From Streptococcus respiraculi (lineage in GTDB: Bacteria; Bacillota; Bacilli; Lactobacillales; Streptococcaceae): 64,000 nucleotides of DNA. Both the position numbers and the translations under genes were made by a program. Numbering within the stretch: the first letter of the stretch is position 1; each line of letters starts with the position of its first letter. The notes below the pieces were generated by a model. The model had not been told where the DNA came from. It ran no database searches and saw only the letters and a list, made by a program, of their open reading frames with translations. The DNA is taken from NCBI RefSeq assembly GCF_003595525.1, contig NZ_CP022680.1:1390001-1454000 (forward strand), written 5' to 3'. Shown here one piece after another: positions 1 through 9,420 of the stretch.

Positions 1-272
1 AGGTTCTTGGTCTAGTTGGCTATGCCAAGATGTACTTTTTTGAAAGAAATGGTGCTTACTTGCGGATACTAGCCTTGGTTGTCGATAGTCAGTATCGCCA
101 TCAAGGAATTGCAACAGCCTTGCTCGATAGGGTCAAGCAGATTGGTAAAGAAACAGGCTGTCAGACTCTAGCCTTAAATAGTGGTTTGGGAGAGGAGCGA
201 CAGATAGCCCACCGGTTTTATGAACACTATGGCTTTGAGAAAACCTCAGTGGGGTTTGCTTATCCATTGTAA
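1..272 (+). CDS. GNAT family N-acetyltransferase (3' part)
   Basis: Carboxy-terminal part of an acetyl-CoA dependent N-acetyltransferase; the frame is already open at base 3, so the start lies before the window. The acetyl-CoA loop is visible as the R-H-Q-G-I-A-T-A-L stretch (Q/RxxGxG/A type motif), preceded by a hydrophobic beta strand and followed by the F-Y-E-H-Y-G-F-E-K motif typical of the last strands. The substrate cannot be told. It ends about 110 bases before truB, which has its own promoter. Confidence 0.85.
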   Translation, partial: VLGLVGYAKMYFFERNGAYLRILALVVDSQYRHQGIATALLDRVKQIGKETGCQTLALNSGLGEERQIAHRFYEHYGFEKTSVGFAYPL

Positions 273-368
273 GAAATAAGAAGTGTGAAGCAAAGAATCT
301 GGCAATCTGCTTTTATGAACCTTGATAAGTAAGAGGGAATTTTTTGTTCAACCTTAATTCCATTTCTA

Positions 369-377
369 TGCTATAAT
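369..377 (+). promoter_or_regulatory. extended -10 promoter of truB, leaderless
   Basis: TGC followed by a perfect TATAAT at 372-377. The truB ATG begins at 384, exactly 6 bases after the hexamer, where transcription should start. No Shine-Dalgarno can fit, so the mRNA is predicted to be leaderless. Confidence 0.7.
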
Positions 378-383
378 AGGACT

Positions 384-1265
384 ATGCTTTCAGGAATTAT
401 CAATGTAAAAAAAGAAGCGGGGATGACCTCGCATGATGTGGTATTTAAACTACGTAAGATTTTAAGAGAAAAGAAGATTGGACACGGTGGCACCCTTGAC
501 CCCGATGTGACAGGGGTCTTGCCAATTGCAGTTGGAAAAGCGACCCGCCTCATTGAATATATGCAGGAAGAAGGGAAAGTCTACGAGGGCGAAATCACGC
601 TTGGATTTTCAACAACAACAGAAGATGCGTCTGGTGAAGTGGTGGAGCGGACTGCAATTCCAATGACTTTGACGGAAGAAGAAATCGACCAAGCTATGCA
701 AGGGTTTGTCGGAACAATCACCCAGATTCCTCCTATGTATTCGGCAGTTAAGGTCAATGGCCGCAAGCTCTACGAATATGCACGAGCTGGGGAAACAGTT
801 GAGCGACCTGAGCGTCAGGTAGACATCTATCAGTTTGATCGGATTAGCCCACTCCTTTTTGAAAATGACTGTGTACGCTTTTCCTTTCGTGTGCGTTGTA
901 GTAAAGGAACTTATGTGCGTACCTTGTCCGTGGACTTAGGAACTCAGCTCGGTTTTGCTAGCCATATGTCTCATTTGGTGCGGACAGGTTCTTCAGGCAT
1001 GGTGATTGCAGATGCGTTGACCATTGAAGAAATTGCTCACTTAGTGGAAATGGATGATGTCACATTTTTGCAACCGATTGAGCAAGGAATTGGCGATGTA
1101 CCAACAGTTTTGCTGACGGAAGAAGAAGTAACGGATGTAAAACATGGGCGTTTTGTGGTACTAGATAGGTCAGAAAATGTCCTTGCTGCTTTCTTTGAAG
1201 GGCAATTAGTTGCCATGTTAGAAAAAAGAGAAGGATCCTATAAGCCTAGAAAGGTTTTTATCTAG
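384..1265 (+). CDS. truB: tRNA pseudouridine(55) synthase TruB
   Basis: Makes pseudouridine 55 in the T loop of tRNAs. The 293-residue length is normal. The family signature G-G-T-L-D-P is at residues 35-40, with catalytic Asp39; the [16 protein letters not shown] and GTYVRTL motifs follow. A C-terminal PUA-like part ends in the K-P-R-K-V-F segment. The next gene is ribF, as in many Firmicutes. The start at 384 is the only sensible one and sits 6 bases behind a -10 box, without a ribosome binding site. Confidence 0.97.
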   Translation: MLSGIINVKKEAGMTSHDVVFKLRKILREKKIGHGGTLDPDVTGVLPIAVGKATRLIEYMQEEGKVYEGEITLGFSTTTEDASGEVVERTAIPMTLTEEEIDQAMQGFVGTITQIPPMYSAVKVNGRKLYEYARAGETVERPERQVDIYQFDRISPLLFENDCVRFSFRVRCSKGTYVRTLSVDLGTQLGFASHMSHLVRTGSSGMVIADALTIEEIAHLVEMDDVTFLQPIEQGIGDVPTVLLTEEEVTDVKHGRFVVLDRSENVLAAFFEGQLVAMLEKREGSYKPRKVFI

Positions 1266-1283
1266 GTCTTTTTCAGAGCTTTA

Positions 1284-1292
1284 TGATACAAT
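1284..1292 (+). promoter_or_regulatory. extended -10 promoter of ribF, leaderless
   Basis: TGA followed by TACAAT at 1287-1292, with ATG at 1299 after a 6-base gap. A second TACAAT overlaps the start codon at 1295-1300, so the exact start site is less certain than for truB. There is no purine-rich ribosome binding site before the ATG. Confidence 0.55.
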
Positions 1293-1298
1293 AATACA

Positions 1299-2225
1299 AT
1301 GATGAAACGGATAACCATAAACGATTATAAAGACATTCAGCCCCAAGGAGACACCGTATTGGTATTGGGGTATTTTGACGGCATTCATTTGGGACATAAG
1401 GCCTTGTTAGATAAGGCACGTGCAATAGCAGATCAACGTGGATTGACGGTAACTGTTCTGACCTTTCCAGAGTCACCTCGTCTGGCTTTTACCCGCTTTA
1501 GTCCTGACTTGCTTCGTCATTTGACAAGCGAAGAGCGCCGCTATCAACTTTTTGAAGAGTCTGGCGTTGACCAGCTTTACCTGACGGATTTTACGAGCGG
1601 TTTTGCTGCGACGACACCGCAAGCTTTTATTGAAAATTATATCCAGGCCTTAGAGGCGCGTGTCGTGGTTGTTGGCTTTGATTATCATTTTGGGAATACG
1701 AGGGCAACGGTTGTAGAGTTAAAAGAAATGTTTGACGGAGAAGTCGAAGTGGTCGGTGAAGTGCAATTGAAAGGCGAAAAAGTATCGTCCACTCGGATTC
1801 GTAAGGCAGTCCAAGAAGGAAATGTACACGAAGCCAATCAATTATTGGGCTATCCCTTTGAGACAAGAGGGATTGTTGTACATGGTGATGCGCGTGGACG
1901 GATGATTGGTTATCCCACCGCCAATCTAGCTCCGATTGACGCAGTACATCTACCGGGCGACGGGGTCTATGTAGCAGACGTTGCGATTTCTGGGAAACGC
2001 TATCGGGCTATGGCGAGCGTCGGAAAAAATATTACCTTTGATGGAACTGAACTACGTTTAGAAGCTCATATTTTCGGATTTGAGCGCTATATCTATGGAG
2101 AAAACATCACGATTTACTGGCTAGAAAAAATTCGTGATATGATTAAATTTGATGGCATTGATGCCCTCATGACACAAATGAAAGAAGATGAGCGGATTGC
2201 GCTCACTTGGAAGGATCATGATTAA
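1299..2225 (+). CDS. ribF: bifunctional riboflavin kinase / FAD synthetase
   Basis: Phosphorylates riboflavin to FMN and adenylylates FMN to FAD. The N-terminal nucleotidyltransferase domain has the G-Y-F-D-G-I-H-L-G-H motif at residues 24-33 and a later S-S-T-R-I-R motif. The C-terminal riboflavin kinase domain carries G-R-x-x-G-Y-P-T-A-N. Length (308) is standard. Two consecutive ATG codons (1299 and 1302) could start translation. It follows truB with its own -10 box, and its end overlaps the next gene by 8 bases. Confidence 0.97.
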   Translation: MMKRITINDYKDIQPQGDTVLVLGYFDGIHLGHKALLDKARAIADQRGLTVTVLTFPESPRLAFTRFSPDLLRHLTSEERRYQLFEESGVDQLYLTDFTSGFAATTPQAFIENYIQALEARVVVVGFDYHFGNTRATVVELKEMFDGEVEVVGEVQLKGEKVSSTRIRKAVQEGNVHEANQLLGYPFETRGIVVHGDARGRMIGYPTANLAPIDAVHLPGDGVYVADVAISGKRYRAMASVGKNITFDGTELRLEAHIFGFERYIYGENITIYWLEKIRDMIKFDGIDALMTQMKEDERIALTWKDHD

Positions 2226-2961
2226 GAAAATCATAAAAGATTCGCGCTATGAGGTAGCGATGATTGTGATGGCTGTGCTCTACGTTTTACTGATTGTTAG
2301 TGAAATGTTAGCACTTATTTCTGCTCAAAGTCTCTTTTATCATATTTTTGATACCATGCTTTGGGCTATTTTTGTGTTTGATTATAGTAGTAATCTGTAT
2401 TATGCCGACAATAAAGGGAGATATATTCGCAATAATCTCCTTGACTTGATTGCGATTTTGCCTTTTGTTCAACTGGCAGCTTTTTTCAGAATTGGACGAA
2501 TTGCGCGCTTTGCCAAATTGGTTGGTTTGCTAAAATTCACGCGCTTGATTGCGGTTTCCAGCAAGCTCTGGGAGATTTTGCGCAAACTGATGAATACCAA
2601 TGGTCTTTCAAAAATCTTAGTCCTCAACTTTGTAGCAGTCATGGTAGCAAGTAGTGTCCTCACAATTGTTGAAAGGGAGTCCTTTTTAAACTCTCTTTGG
2701 TGGTCAATTGTGACCATGACAACGGTTGGTTACGGGGACATTGTGCCGCAGACGGCAATTGCAAAAGTCATTGCCATTGTCCTCATGCTGATTGGCATTT
2801 TGACCTTCGGGATGGTGACGGCCATTATCACACGCTTTTTCGTTGATAGTGAGCGGGATGCCAAGATTGATGAATTAAATCACAAAATTGAAGAACAAAA
2901 TTTAATCTTACAACGTTTAGAAGCCAAATTAGATGATTTATCACGGGATAAACAAGGATAA
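2218..2961 (+). CDS. voltage-gated-type potassium channel
   Basis: Membrane protein of the ion transport family. It has hydrophobic helices, a positively charged S4-like segment (Arg91, Arg94, Arg97, Lys100, Lys106, Arg109) and a potassium selectivity filter T-V-G-Y-G-D at residues 169-174 before the last helix. Residues about 212-243 look like a coiled coil, which may hold the tetramer together. The ATG at 2218 is preferred because it overlaps the ribF stop by 8 bases; an upstream in-frame start at 2188 would overlap by 38. Selectivity for K+ is inferred from the filter; the gating stimulus is unknown. Confidence 0.9.
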   Translation: MIKKIIKDSRYEVAMIVMAVLYVLLIVSEMLALISAQSLFYHIFDTMLWAIFVFDYSSNLYYADNKGRYIRNNLLDLIAILPFVQLAAFFRIGRIARFAKLVGLLKFTRLIAVSSKLWEILRKLMNTNGLSKILVLNFVAVMVASSVLTIVERESFLNSLWWSIVTMTTVGYGDIVPQTAIAKVIAIVLMLIGILTFGMVTAIITRFFVDSERDAKIDELNHKIEEQNLILQRLEAKLDDLSRDKQG

Positions 2962-2974
2962 ATCGGATTTTATC

Positions 2975-3003
2975 TTGTAAAACGCTTTTATCTAGTGTAT
3001 AAT
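2975..3003 (+). promoter_or_regulatory. promoter of spxA1 operon
   Basis: TTGTAA at 2975-2980 and TATAAT at 2998-3003, separated by 17 bases, ahead of the Spx gene. Confidence 0.75.
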
Positions 3004-3037
3004 AGAGGTTGAGAGAATAAAATAGAAAGGTATGCTT

Positions 3038-3445
3038 ATGATTACATTATTTTTATCACCAAGCTGTACCAGCTGTCGTAAAGCTAGGGCATGGTTAACC
3101 AATCATCAGGTACCTTTTTCCGAGCATAATATTATGACCAGTCCCTTGACGACAGAGGAATTGAAGAATATTCTAGCCTTAACTGAAAATGGTACAGATG
3201 ATTTGATTTCGACACGTTCAAAGGTTTTTCAAAAGCTCAATGTTGATGTCGAAGAACTATCGATTTCAGAATTGATTGAATTGATTGCTGCCTATCCAAG
3301 TTTGCTACGCCGCCCCATTATTTTAGATGAAAAACGTATGCAAATTGGGTTTAACGAGGATGAAATCCGGGCCTTTTTACCACGGAAATATCGCAAGCAA
3401 GAATTAAAAAATGCAACATTAAAAGCGGAGATAGGACAAGTATAG
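3038..3445 (+). CDS. spxA1: Spx-family redox transcription regulator
   Basis: ArsC-like thioredoxin-fold protein that binds the RNA polymerase alpha subunit and directs transcription under thiol stress. The N-terminal C-T-S-C redox switch is at residues 10-13, and the S-L-L-R-R-P-I core motif of Spx/ArsC follows. I start at 3038 because the AAGG ribosome site at 3027-3030 is 7 bases away; the in-frame ATG at 3032 is too close. The neighbourhood (UPF0223 and inositol-phosphatase genes downstream) matches the SpxA1 locus of other streptococci rather than SpxA2, but the paralogue assignment is inference. Confidence 0.92.
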   Translation: MITLFLSPSCTSCRKARAWLTNHQVPFSEHNIMTSPLTTEELKNILALTENGTDDLISTRSKVFQKLNVDVEELSISELIELIAAYPSLLRRPIILDEKRMQIGFNEDEIRAFLPRKYRKQELKNATLKAEIGQV

Positions 3446-3447
3446 AT

Positions 3448-3726
3448 ATGGACAAAAATTATTCCTATCCACTTGATTTTTCGTGGAGCACAGAGGAGCT
3501 TTCCTCCGTGCTTTCTTTTTTGAATCAGGTGGAAAAAGCCTACGAAGGTGGTGTGACAGCTCAAGCTCTTTTAGAAGCCTATGACCAGTTTAAAACCATT
3601 GTGAAAAGCAAGGGTGAAGAACGACGAATCGACCGAGAATTTGAAGTAGCCTCAGGCTATTCGACTTATCGCGCTGTGAAGCAGGCAAAAGAACAAGGAA
3701 AAGGAGTGATTTCTCTTGGAAGATAA
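3448..3726 (+). CDS. UPF0223 family protein
   Basis: Small 92-residue cytoplasmic protein of unknown function. The opening [12 protein letters not shown] and the later F-E-x-x-S-G-Y-S-T-Y-R are typical of the UPF0223 family of Firmicutes. It starts 3 bases after spxA1 stops and overlaps the start of the next gene by 11 bases, so it is translated from the same operon. Confidence 0.9.
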   Translation: MDKNYSYPLDFSWSTEELSSVLSFLNQVEKAYEGGVTAQALLEAYDQFKTIVKSKGEERRIDREFEVASGYSTYRAVKQAKEQGKGVISLGR

Positions 3727-4474
3727 ATACCAATTTGCAAAAGAAATGGTCCTTGAAGCTGGAGATTTTTTAAGACAACACCTGCATGATGAGTTGGAAA
3801 TTGAGGAAAAAGGACATTTTACAGATTTAGTGACCCAGCTGGATAAGGCGGTACAAACACGCTTGACAGATTGTATCTTGACACGTTATCCGACAGACCG
3901 CATTCTTGGAGAAGAAAGTCCTGAACACGAGCCTATGGGGCAAGGCAAGGTCTGGGTGATTGATCCGATTGACGGCACGACCAATTTCATTGTTCAGCAG
4001 GCTGATTTTGCGATTTTGCTGGCCTATTTTGAAAATGGTGTCGGGCAGTTTGGGTTTATTTACAATGTTATAGAAGATAAGCTCTATCACGGTGGCGGTC
4101 GTTTTCCAGTCTATGAAAATGATCGTCTTCTAGCGCATTTTAAATCTAAGTCCTTGAAAGAGGGTTTGGTCGGACTAAATGCTGGGCTTTATGCTCAGAA
4201 TGTCGACGGGTTAGCTGATTTTGCAGACCAGACTTTAGGGACTCGCTCGATTGGTAGTGCAGGTATTAGTTTTTCTCATGTTTTGACCGGTCGATTGTTG
4301 GCACAGGCTTCCTATGTCTATCCTTGGGACTATGCCGCGGCGAGTATTTTAGGTGAAAAGTTGGGCTATACCTTGATGACGACAAAGGGAGCAAAACCAG
4401 CATTTTACGGCCGTGAATGTGTGATACTTGCTCCGACTGAAAAAATAAGAGAAATAAAAGGGTATTTACAGTGA
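3716..4474 (+). CDS. suhB: inositol monophosphatase family protein
   Basis: Mg2+-dependent sugar-phosphate or PAP-type phosphatase of 252 residues. It has the metal-binding G-E-E-S motif, the signature [12 protein letters not shown] and the C-terminal Y-P-W-D-Y-A-A motif. The start codon is TTG at 3716, preceded at 3702-3707 by an AGGAGT ribosome site inside the upstream gene. The true substrate (inositol phosphate, PAP or another) cannot be told from sequence. The symbol is by family only. Confidence 0.88.
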   Translation: MEDKYQFAKEMVLEAGDFLRQHLHDELEIEEKGHFTDLVTQLDKAVQTRLTDCILTRYPTDRILGEESPEHEPMGQGKVWVIDPIDGTTNFIVQQADFAILLAYFENGVGQFGFIYNVIEDKLYHGGGRFPVYENDRLLAHFKSKSLKEGLVGLNAGLYAQNVDGLADFADQTLGTRSIGSAGISFSHVLTGRLLAQASYVYPWDYAAASILGEKLGYTLMTTKGAKPAFYGRECVILAPTEKIREIKGYLQ

Positions 4475-5781
4475 TGTCATTACCGAGAGACTTTAAAGAG
4501 AAATACGAACAATTGCTGGGTGCGGAAGCACCAGCCTTTTTTGAGAGTTTTGACGCACCTGCCATATCTGGTTTTCGGGTTAATCCTCTAAAGGAAAGCC
4601 AGCAGTCATTTGACGAAAAAATTGAACAAATGCCTTGGTCCTACTATGGAAAAGTGTCTGGGAAATCAGCAGCGCACGTCACAGGACTCGTTTATTCACA
4701 AGAGCCTGCTGCTCAAATCGTTGGACAGGTTGCAGCACCTGCACCTGGCATGAAAGTGCTAGACTTAGCAGCAGCACCAGGTGGTAAATCTACTCACCTT
4801 CTTTCTTATCTAGACAATAAAGGGATTCTCGTCAGCAATGAAATATCCAAAAAACGCTCGAAAATATTGGTTGAAAATATCGAACGCTTTGGGGCGCGCA
4901 ATGTCCTTGTAACCAATGAATCTGCTGAGCGTTTAGCAAGGGTATTTGCAGGATATTTTGATATGATAGTTCTAGACGCGCCTTGTTCGGGAGAGGGGAT
5001 GTTTCGTAAGGATCCAGCTGCCGTGGAGTATTGGTCAAAGGACTACCCGATTGAATGTGCGGTCTTGCAAAAGGAGATTTTGGCTTCTGCTATAGAGATG
5101 CTGGCAACAGGTGGGTACTTGGTTTATTCGACCTGCACTTGGGCACCAGAAGAAAATGAAGAGATTGTTCATTGGCTTTTGGAACATTATGATCTCGAAT
5201 TAGTCGATATTCCGAAAATCAATGGCATGTCAGAAGGCATTGGCTTAAAAGAAGTAGCTCGTATGTATCCGCATCAGTTTAAGGGCGAAGGGCAGTTTGT
5301 CGCTAAATTCCGCTATACAGGTGAGGCACAAACGACCAAGAAAAACAAGGGCAACAAGTCCAATCTTAGTAGGGAACAAAGTCAATTATGGCAGGAATTT
5401 TCAACGAATATCCTCAATTTTCAGGAAGAGGGAATCTTGCAAGTCTTTGGTGACCAGCTGTATCTCTTGCCCCAGGGCTTGCCTGATATGTCAAAGGTAA
5501 AAATTGCCCGTAACGGATTGCATTTAGGGACCTTTAAAAAGAAACGCTTTGAGCCAAGTTTTGCCTTGGGATTAGCGCTACACAGTGGGGAAGTCAAGCA
5601 GCGGGTGGAGATTTCAGAAGAAGAGTTCATCCAGTATGTGGCTGGACAAACAGTAGCTGTTTCAAGTGATTTGCCAAATGGCTGGTACCAAGTTGCGGTT
5701 GCTGGAAATGGTCTCGGATTTGCCAAGATTGTCTCAGGAACCCTCAAAAATGCCTTTCCAAAAGGGCTCAGATTTTCCTAG
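4474..5781 (+). CDS. rsmF: 16S rRNA (cytosine-C5) methyltransferase, RsmF/NOL1-NOP2-sun type
   Basis: S-adenosylmethionine-dependent rRNA m5C methyltransferase. The SAM-binding motif L-D-L-A-A-A-P-G-G-K-S-T, motif IV D-A-P-C-S-G-E-G-M-F and motif VI S-T-C-T-W-A-P-E-E-N with the catalytic cysteine are visible. The C-terminal third is the RsmF-type PUA-like RNA-binding region. I take ATG 4474, which overlaps the preceding stop; GTG at 4471 would add one residue. Target nucleotide is inferred from the family. It ends the spxA1 operon. Confidence 0.92.
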   Translation: MSLPRDFKEKYEQLLGAEAPAFFESFDAPAISGFRVNPLKESQQSFDEKIEQMPWSYYGKVSGKSAAHVTGLVYSQEPAAQIVGQVAAPAPGMKVLDLAAAPGGKSTHLLSYLDNKGILVSNEISKKRSKILVENIERFGARNVLVTNESAERLARVFAGYFDMIVLDAPCSGEGMFRKDPAAVEYWSKDYPIECAVLQKEILASAIEMLATGGYLVYSTCTWAPEENEEIVHWLLEHYDLELVDIPKINGMSEGIGLKEVARMYPHQFKGEGQFVAKFRYTGEAQTTKKNKGNKSNLSREQSQLWQEFSTNILNFQEEGILQVFGDQLYLLPQGLPDMSKVKIARNGLHLGTFKKKRFEPSFALGLALHSGEVKQRVEISEEEFIQYVAGQTVAVSSDLPNGWYQVAVAGNGLGFAKIVSGTLKNAFPKGLRFS

Positions 5782-5801
5782 AAAAATCGCTTAGAAATAC
5801 T

Positions 5802-5830
5802 TTGCAACTTAAGATGTTATATGATATAGT
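5802..5830 (+). promoter_or_regulatory. pst operon promoter
   Basis: TTGCAA at 5802-5807 and TATAGT at 5825-5830 with 17-base spacing and an upstream TG (extended -10). Predicted transcription start is near 5837, at the beginning of the hairpin described next. Confidence 0.65.
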
Positions 5831-5836
5831 GGAAAT

Positions 5837-5896
5837 GTGGAAAATTCCTGTAAATGACTTGTAATCGTTAGTGAAAACCATTACAGGAAAAACCAC
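5837..5896 (+). promoter_or_regulatory. long inverted repeat in pstS leader
   Basis: GTGG at 5837-5840 and TTCCTGTAA at 5845-5853 pair exactly with TTACAGGAA at 5881-5889 and CCAC at 5893-5896. The structure begins at the predicted +1 and ends about 27 bases before pstS. It may be an RNA hairpin controlling the operon or an operator for a phosphate-responsive regulator; the sequence cannot decide. Confidence 0.6.
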
Positions 5897-5922
5897 AGAA
5901 TAATGTAAAGGAAATATGAAAA

Positions 5923-6792
5923 ATGAAACAAAAGCGTACGCTTGGCATACTGGCCTTATGTCTTTCAGCGAGCCTTAGTTTATCTGCTTGCGCTTCATGG
6001 ATTGACCGTGGAGAATCGATCACAGCAGTCGGCTCGACAGCTCTTCAACCCTTGGTCGAAGCAGCAGCGGATGAATTTGGAATGGAAAACCAAGGTAAGA
6101 CCATCAATGTCCAAGGGGGCGGATCTGGTACAGGCTTATCACAAGTTCAGTCAGGAGCTGTTCAGATTGGCAATAGCGATGTTTTTGCCGAAGAAAAATC
6201 TGGGATTGATGCGGACAAATTGGTCGATTATCAAGTTGCTGTAGCAGGTATCGCAGTCATCGTCAACAAAGAAATCGATGTGAAAAATATTAGCCTAGAA
6301 GACCTGAAAAAGATTTTTACAGGAGAAATCACCAACTGGAAAGAATTGGGCGGAAAAAATTTAGATATTTCCATTATCAACCGTGCGGTGGGGTCTGGTT
6401 CTCGAGCGACCTTTGATACGGTTGTTATGAAAGGGGAAGAAGCAGCCCAAAGTTTGGAGCAGGATTCAAATGGAATGGTAAAATCCATTGTCTCTCAAAC
6501 ACCAGGTGCGATTTCGTATCTTGCCTTTTCCTACGTTGATAATTCGGTTAAAACGATTCAGTTAAATGGATTTGAGCCAACTATGGACAATGTTGTGACC
6601 AATGACTGGCCAATCTGGTCTTACGAGCACATGTATACCATGGGTGAGGCGACTGGTCTTGAAAAAGAATTCTTAGACTATGTCATGTCTGACAAGGTTC
6701 AAAAAGGAATTGTCGTCGATATGGGCTATATCTCAGTCAATGACATGAAAGTCACAAAGACTGCAGACGGTACAGTGAAGGAGAAAAAGTAA
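5923..6792 (+). CDS. pstS: phosphate-binding lipoprotein PstS
   Basis: Cell-surface phosphate receptor of the Pst ABC transporter. The signal peptide ends in a lipobox L-S-A-C with lipidated Cys23. The mature part carries the phosphate-binding segments [16 protein letters not shown] and [11 protein letters not shown]. The 289-residue length is normal. A strong AAAGGA ribosome site precedes it, and pstC follows after 2 bases. Confidence 0.97.
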   Translation: MKQKRTLGILALCLSASLSLSACASWIDRGESITAVGSTALQPLVEAAADEFGMENQGKTINVQGGGSGTGLSQVQSGAVQIGNSDVFAEEKSGIDADKLVDYQVAVAGIAVIVNKEIDVKNISLEDLKKIFTGEITNWKELGGKNLDISIINRAVGSGSRATFDTVVMKGEEAAQSLEQDSNGMVKSIVSQTPGAISYLAFSYVDNSVKTIQLNGFEPTMDNVVTNDWPIWSYEHMYTMGEATGLEKEFLDYVMSDKVQKGIVVDMGYISVNDMKVTKTADGTVKEKK

Positions 6793-6794
6793 GC

Positions 6795-7712
6795 ATGAAA
6801 AATGAACAACTTGCCAAAGAATTGCTCTCTCCGTCCAAAAATTCTCGCTTAGAGAAATTTGGCAAGAGCATCACCTTTCTCTGCCTGGCCTTGATTGTCT
6901 TTATCGTGGCCATGATTTTGCTCTTTGTTGCCCAACGTGGCTTATCGACCTTCTTTGTGAATGGTGTTAATATCTTTGAATTTTTATTTGGGAGCACGTG
7001 GAAGCCAGCCATTAAGTCCTTTGGAGCTTTTCCGATGATTGCAGGCTCTTTCATCGTGACCATTTTATCTGCCATTATTGCAACACCGTTTGCGATTGGT
7101 GCGGCGGTCTTCATGACAGAAGTATCGCCTAAGTACGGGGCGAAAATCTTGCAACCCGTTATAGAGCTGTTGGTCGGTATTCCGTCTGTTGTCTATGGGT
7201 TTATCGGTTTACAGGTCGTAGTGCCCTTTGTTCGCTCAATCGTTGGTGGAACAGGTTTTGGTATCCTATCAGGGGTCTTTGTTCTCTTTGTTATGATTTT
7301 ACCGACAGTGACCTTTATGACGGTTGATAGCTTGCGTGCTGTACCTCGTCATTACCGTGAAGCGAGCCTTGCTATGGGAGCGACTCGCTGGCAAACCATT
7401 TGGCGGGTGACCTTGCATGCTGCCAAGTCGGGTATTTTCACTGCAGTGGTATTTGGTATGGCACGGGCCTTTGGTGAAGCACTTGCGATTCAAATGGTTG
7501 TAGGAAATTCAGCCGTTGTTCCAACTTCTCTGACTACCCCAGCAGCAACCTTGACATCCGTTCTTACCATGGGGATTGGAAATACCGTTATGGGGACGGT
7601 GCAAAACAACGTCCTTTGGTCACTGGCTCTCGTCCTATTGTTGATGAGCCTCGTCTTTAACTTGATTATGAAATTTATTACGAGAGAAAGGAAGAGAAAC
7701 TATGCACGCTAA
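6795..7712 (+). CDS. pstC: phosphate ABC transporter permease PstC
   Basis: Integral membrane channel subunit of the Pst importer, 305 residues with six predicted membrane helices. The ATPase-coupling EAA-type loop reads Y-R-E-A-S-L-A-M-G-A-T-R-W-Q-T. The gene overlaps pstA by 11 bases. PstC/PstA pairing with two ATPases is the usual streptococcal arrangement. Confidence 0.96.
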   Translation: MKNEQLAKELLSPSKNSRLEKFGKSITFLCLALIVFIVAMILLFVAQRGLSTFFVNGVNIFEFLFGSTWKPAIKSFGAFPMIAGSFIVTILSAIIATPFAIGAAVFMTEVSPKYGAKILQPVIELLVGIPSVVYGFIGLQVVVPFVRSIVGGTGFGILSGVFVLFVMILPTVTFMTVDSLRAVPRHYREASLAMGATRWQTIWRVTLHAAKSGIFTAVVFGMARAFGEALAIQMVVGNSAVVPTSLTTPAATLTSVLTMGIGNTVMGTVQNNVLWSLALVLLLMSLVFNLIMKFITRERKRNYAR

Positions 7713-8589
7713 AAAAGTTGATAAATTGGCAACTGGGATTTTGTATTCCATTGCAGGTATCATCGTTGCAATCTTAACTTCCCTTATTCTCTACATCTTG
7801 TTACGTGGTTTGCCACATGTTAGCTGGTCATTCCTTACAGGGAAATCGTCTTCCTATCAAGCAGGTGGAGGGATTGGGATTCAACTGTATAATTCTTTCT
7901 TTCTTCTTGTCATTACGCTTTTGATTTCTGTACCGCTATCAATGGGAGCAGGGATCTATCTTGCGGAGTATGCCAAAAAAGGTCGTTTGACCAACTTTGT
8001 GCGGACTTGTATTGAGATTTTGTCTTCTTTACCGTCTGTCGTTGTTGGCTTGTTTGGTTATCTTATTTTCGTTGTGCAATTCCAGTATGGATTTTCTATT
8101 TTATCAGGTGCCCTTGCTCTGACGGTCTTTAACTTGCCACAAATGACCCGCAATGTCGAAGATAGTTTGCGCCATGTTCACCATACTCAGCGTGAAGCAG
8201 GTCTTGCTCTGGGAATTTCTCGTTGGGAAACGGTCTTTCATGTGGTCATCCCAGAAGCACTTCCAGGGATTGTGACAGGGATTGTCCTTGCTTCTGGTCG
8301 TATCTTTGGAGAAGCAGCAGCCCTTATCTATACAGCAGGTCAATCAGCGCCAGCCCTTGACTGGTCTAACTGGAATCCGCTTAGTGTGACGAGTCCGATT
8401 TCGATTTTCCGCCAGTCAGAAACCCTTGCAGTTCATATCTGGAAGGTCAATAGTGAGGGAACAATTCCAGATGCTACTCAGGTGTCTGCTGGTAGTGCAG
8501 CTATTCTTCTGATTTTCATCTTGATTTTCAATGTTTCTGCACGCTATATCGGAAAGAAATTGCATGCGAAATTAACATCTGCAACCTAA
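7702..8589 (+). CDS. pstA: phosphate ABC transporter permease PstA
   Basis: Second membrane subunit of the Pst importer (295 residues). The coupling loop is Q-R-E-A-G-L-A-L-G-I-S-R-W-E-T, and the conserved L-S-S-L-P-S-V-V-V-G-L-F-G segment marks the PstA/CysTW permease family. A purine-rich ribosome site lies inside the end of pstC. Confidence 0.96.
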   Translation: MHAKKVDKLATGILYSIAGIIVAILTSLILYILLRGLPHVSWSFLTGKSSSYQAGGGIGIQLYNSFFLLVITLLISVPLSMGAGIYLAEYAKKGRLTNFVRTCIEILSSLPSVVVGLFGYLIFVVQFQYGFSILSGALALTVFNLPQMTRNVEDSLRHVHHTQREAGLALGISRWETVFHVVIPEALPGIVTGIVLASGRIFGEAAALIYTAGQSAPALDWSNWNPLSVTSPISIFRQSETLAVHIWKVNSEGTIPDATQVSAGSAAILLIFILIFNVSARYIGKKLHAKLTSAT

Positions 8590-8604
8590 ATTAGAGGAGA
8601 AACA

Positions 8605-9408
8605 ATGGCAGAATATAATTGGAATGAAAAGCATATCATCACCTTTCCAAAAGAGAAGATTGCCCTAGAAACCAAGGATTTACACGTCTACTATGGCGCT
8701 AAGGAATCCATTAAGGGTGTTGATATGCAGTTTGAAAAACATAAAATTACAGCCTTGATTGGGCCGTCAGGATCTGGTAAGTCAACCTATCTACGGAGTT
8801 TAAACCGAATGAACGATACGATTGATATTGCTAAGGTCACTGGGGAAATTCTCTATGAGGGAGTCGATGTCAACCGTCCTGAAATCAATGTCTATGAGAT
8901 GCGCAAGCATATTGGCATGGTCTTTCAGCGTCCCAATCCATTTGCGAAATCCATTTATCGCAATATCACCTTTGCCCATGAACGTGCAGGTGTAAAAGAT
9001 AAAAAAGTCTTGGACGAGATTGTAGAGACCTCGCTCAAGCAAGCGGCTCTCTGGGATCAAGTGAAAGACGATCTTCATAAGTCTGCTTTGACCTTATCAG
9101 GTGGACAGCAGCAACGCTTGTGTATTGCAAGGGCAATTTCAGTTAAGCCTGAAATCTTGCTGATGGATGAGCCAGCCTCAGCGCTAGACCCAATTGCGAC
9201 CATGCAACTAGAAGAAACCATGTTTGAACTGAAGAAGAACTATACTATTATCATTGTGACCCACAATATGCAACAAGCAGCCCGTGCGAGTGATTATACA
9301 GCCTTCTTCTACTTGGGAGATTTAATCGAGTATGACAAGACCGCCAATATCTTCCAAAATGCCAAATTACAATCAACAAATGACTACGTGTCGGGACACT
9401 TTGGATAG
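8605..9408 (+). CDS. pstB1: phosphate ABC transporter ATPase PstB1
   Basis: ATP-binding subunit powering phosphate import. It has Walker [10 protein letters not shown], signature L-S-G-G-Q-Q-Q-R, Walker B L-L-M-D-E-P-A-S-A-L-D-P and an intact switch histidine in V-T-H-N-M-Q-Q. It is 267 residues long with a ~20-residue N-terminal extension compared with PstB2. The second ATPase gene follows directly, suggesting a PstB1-PstB2 heterodimer. Confidence 0.96.
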   Translation: MAEYNWNEKHIITFPKEKIALETKDLHVYYGAKESIKGVDMQFEKHKITALIGPSGSGKSTYLRSLNRMNDTIDIAKVTGEILYEGVDVNRPEINVYEMRKHIGMVFQRPNPFAKSIYRNITFAHERAGVKDKKVLDEIVETSLKQAALWDQVKDDLHKSALTLSGGQQQRLCIARAISVKPEILLMDEPASALDPIATMQLEETMFELKKNYTIIIVTHNMQQAARASDYTAFFYLGDLIEYDKTANIFQNAKLQSTNDYVSGHFG

Positions 9409-9420
9409 AAAGGAACTTTG

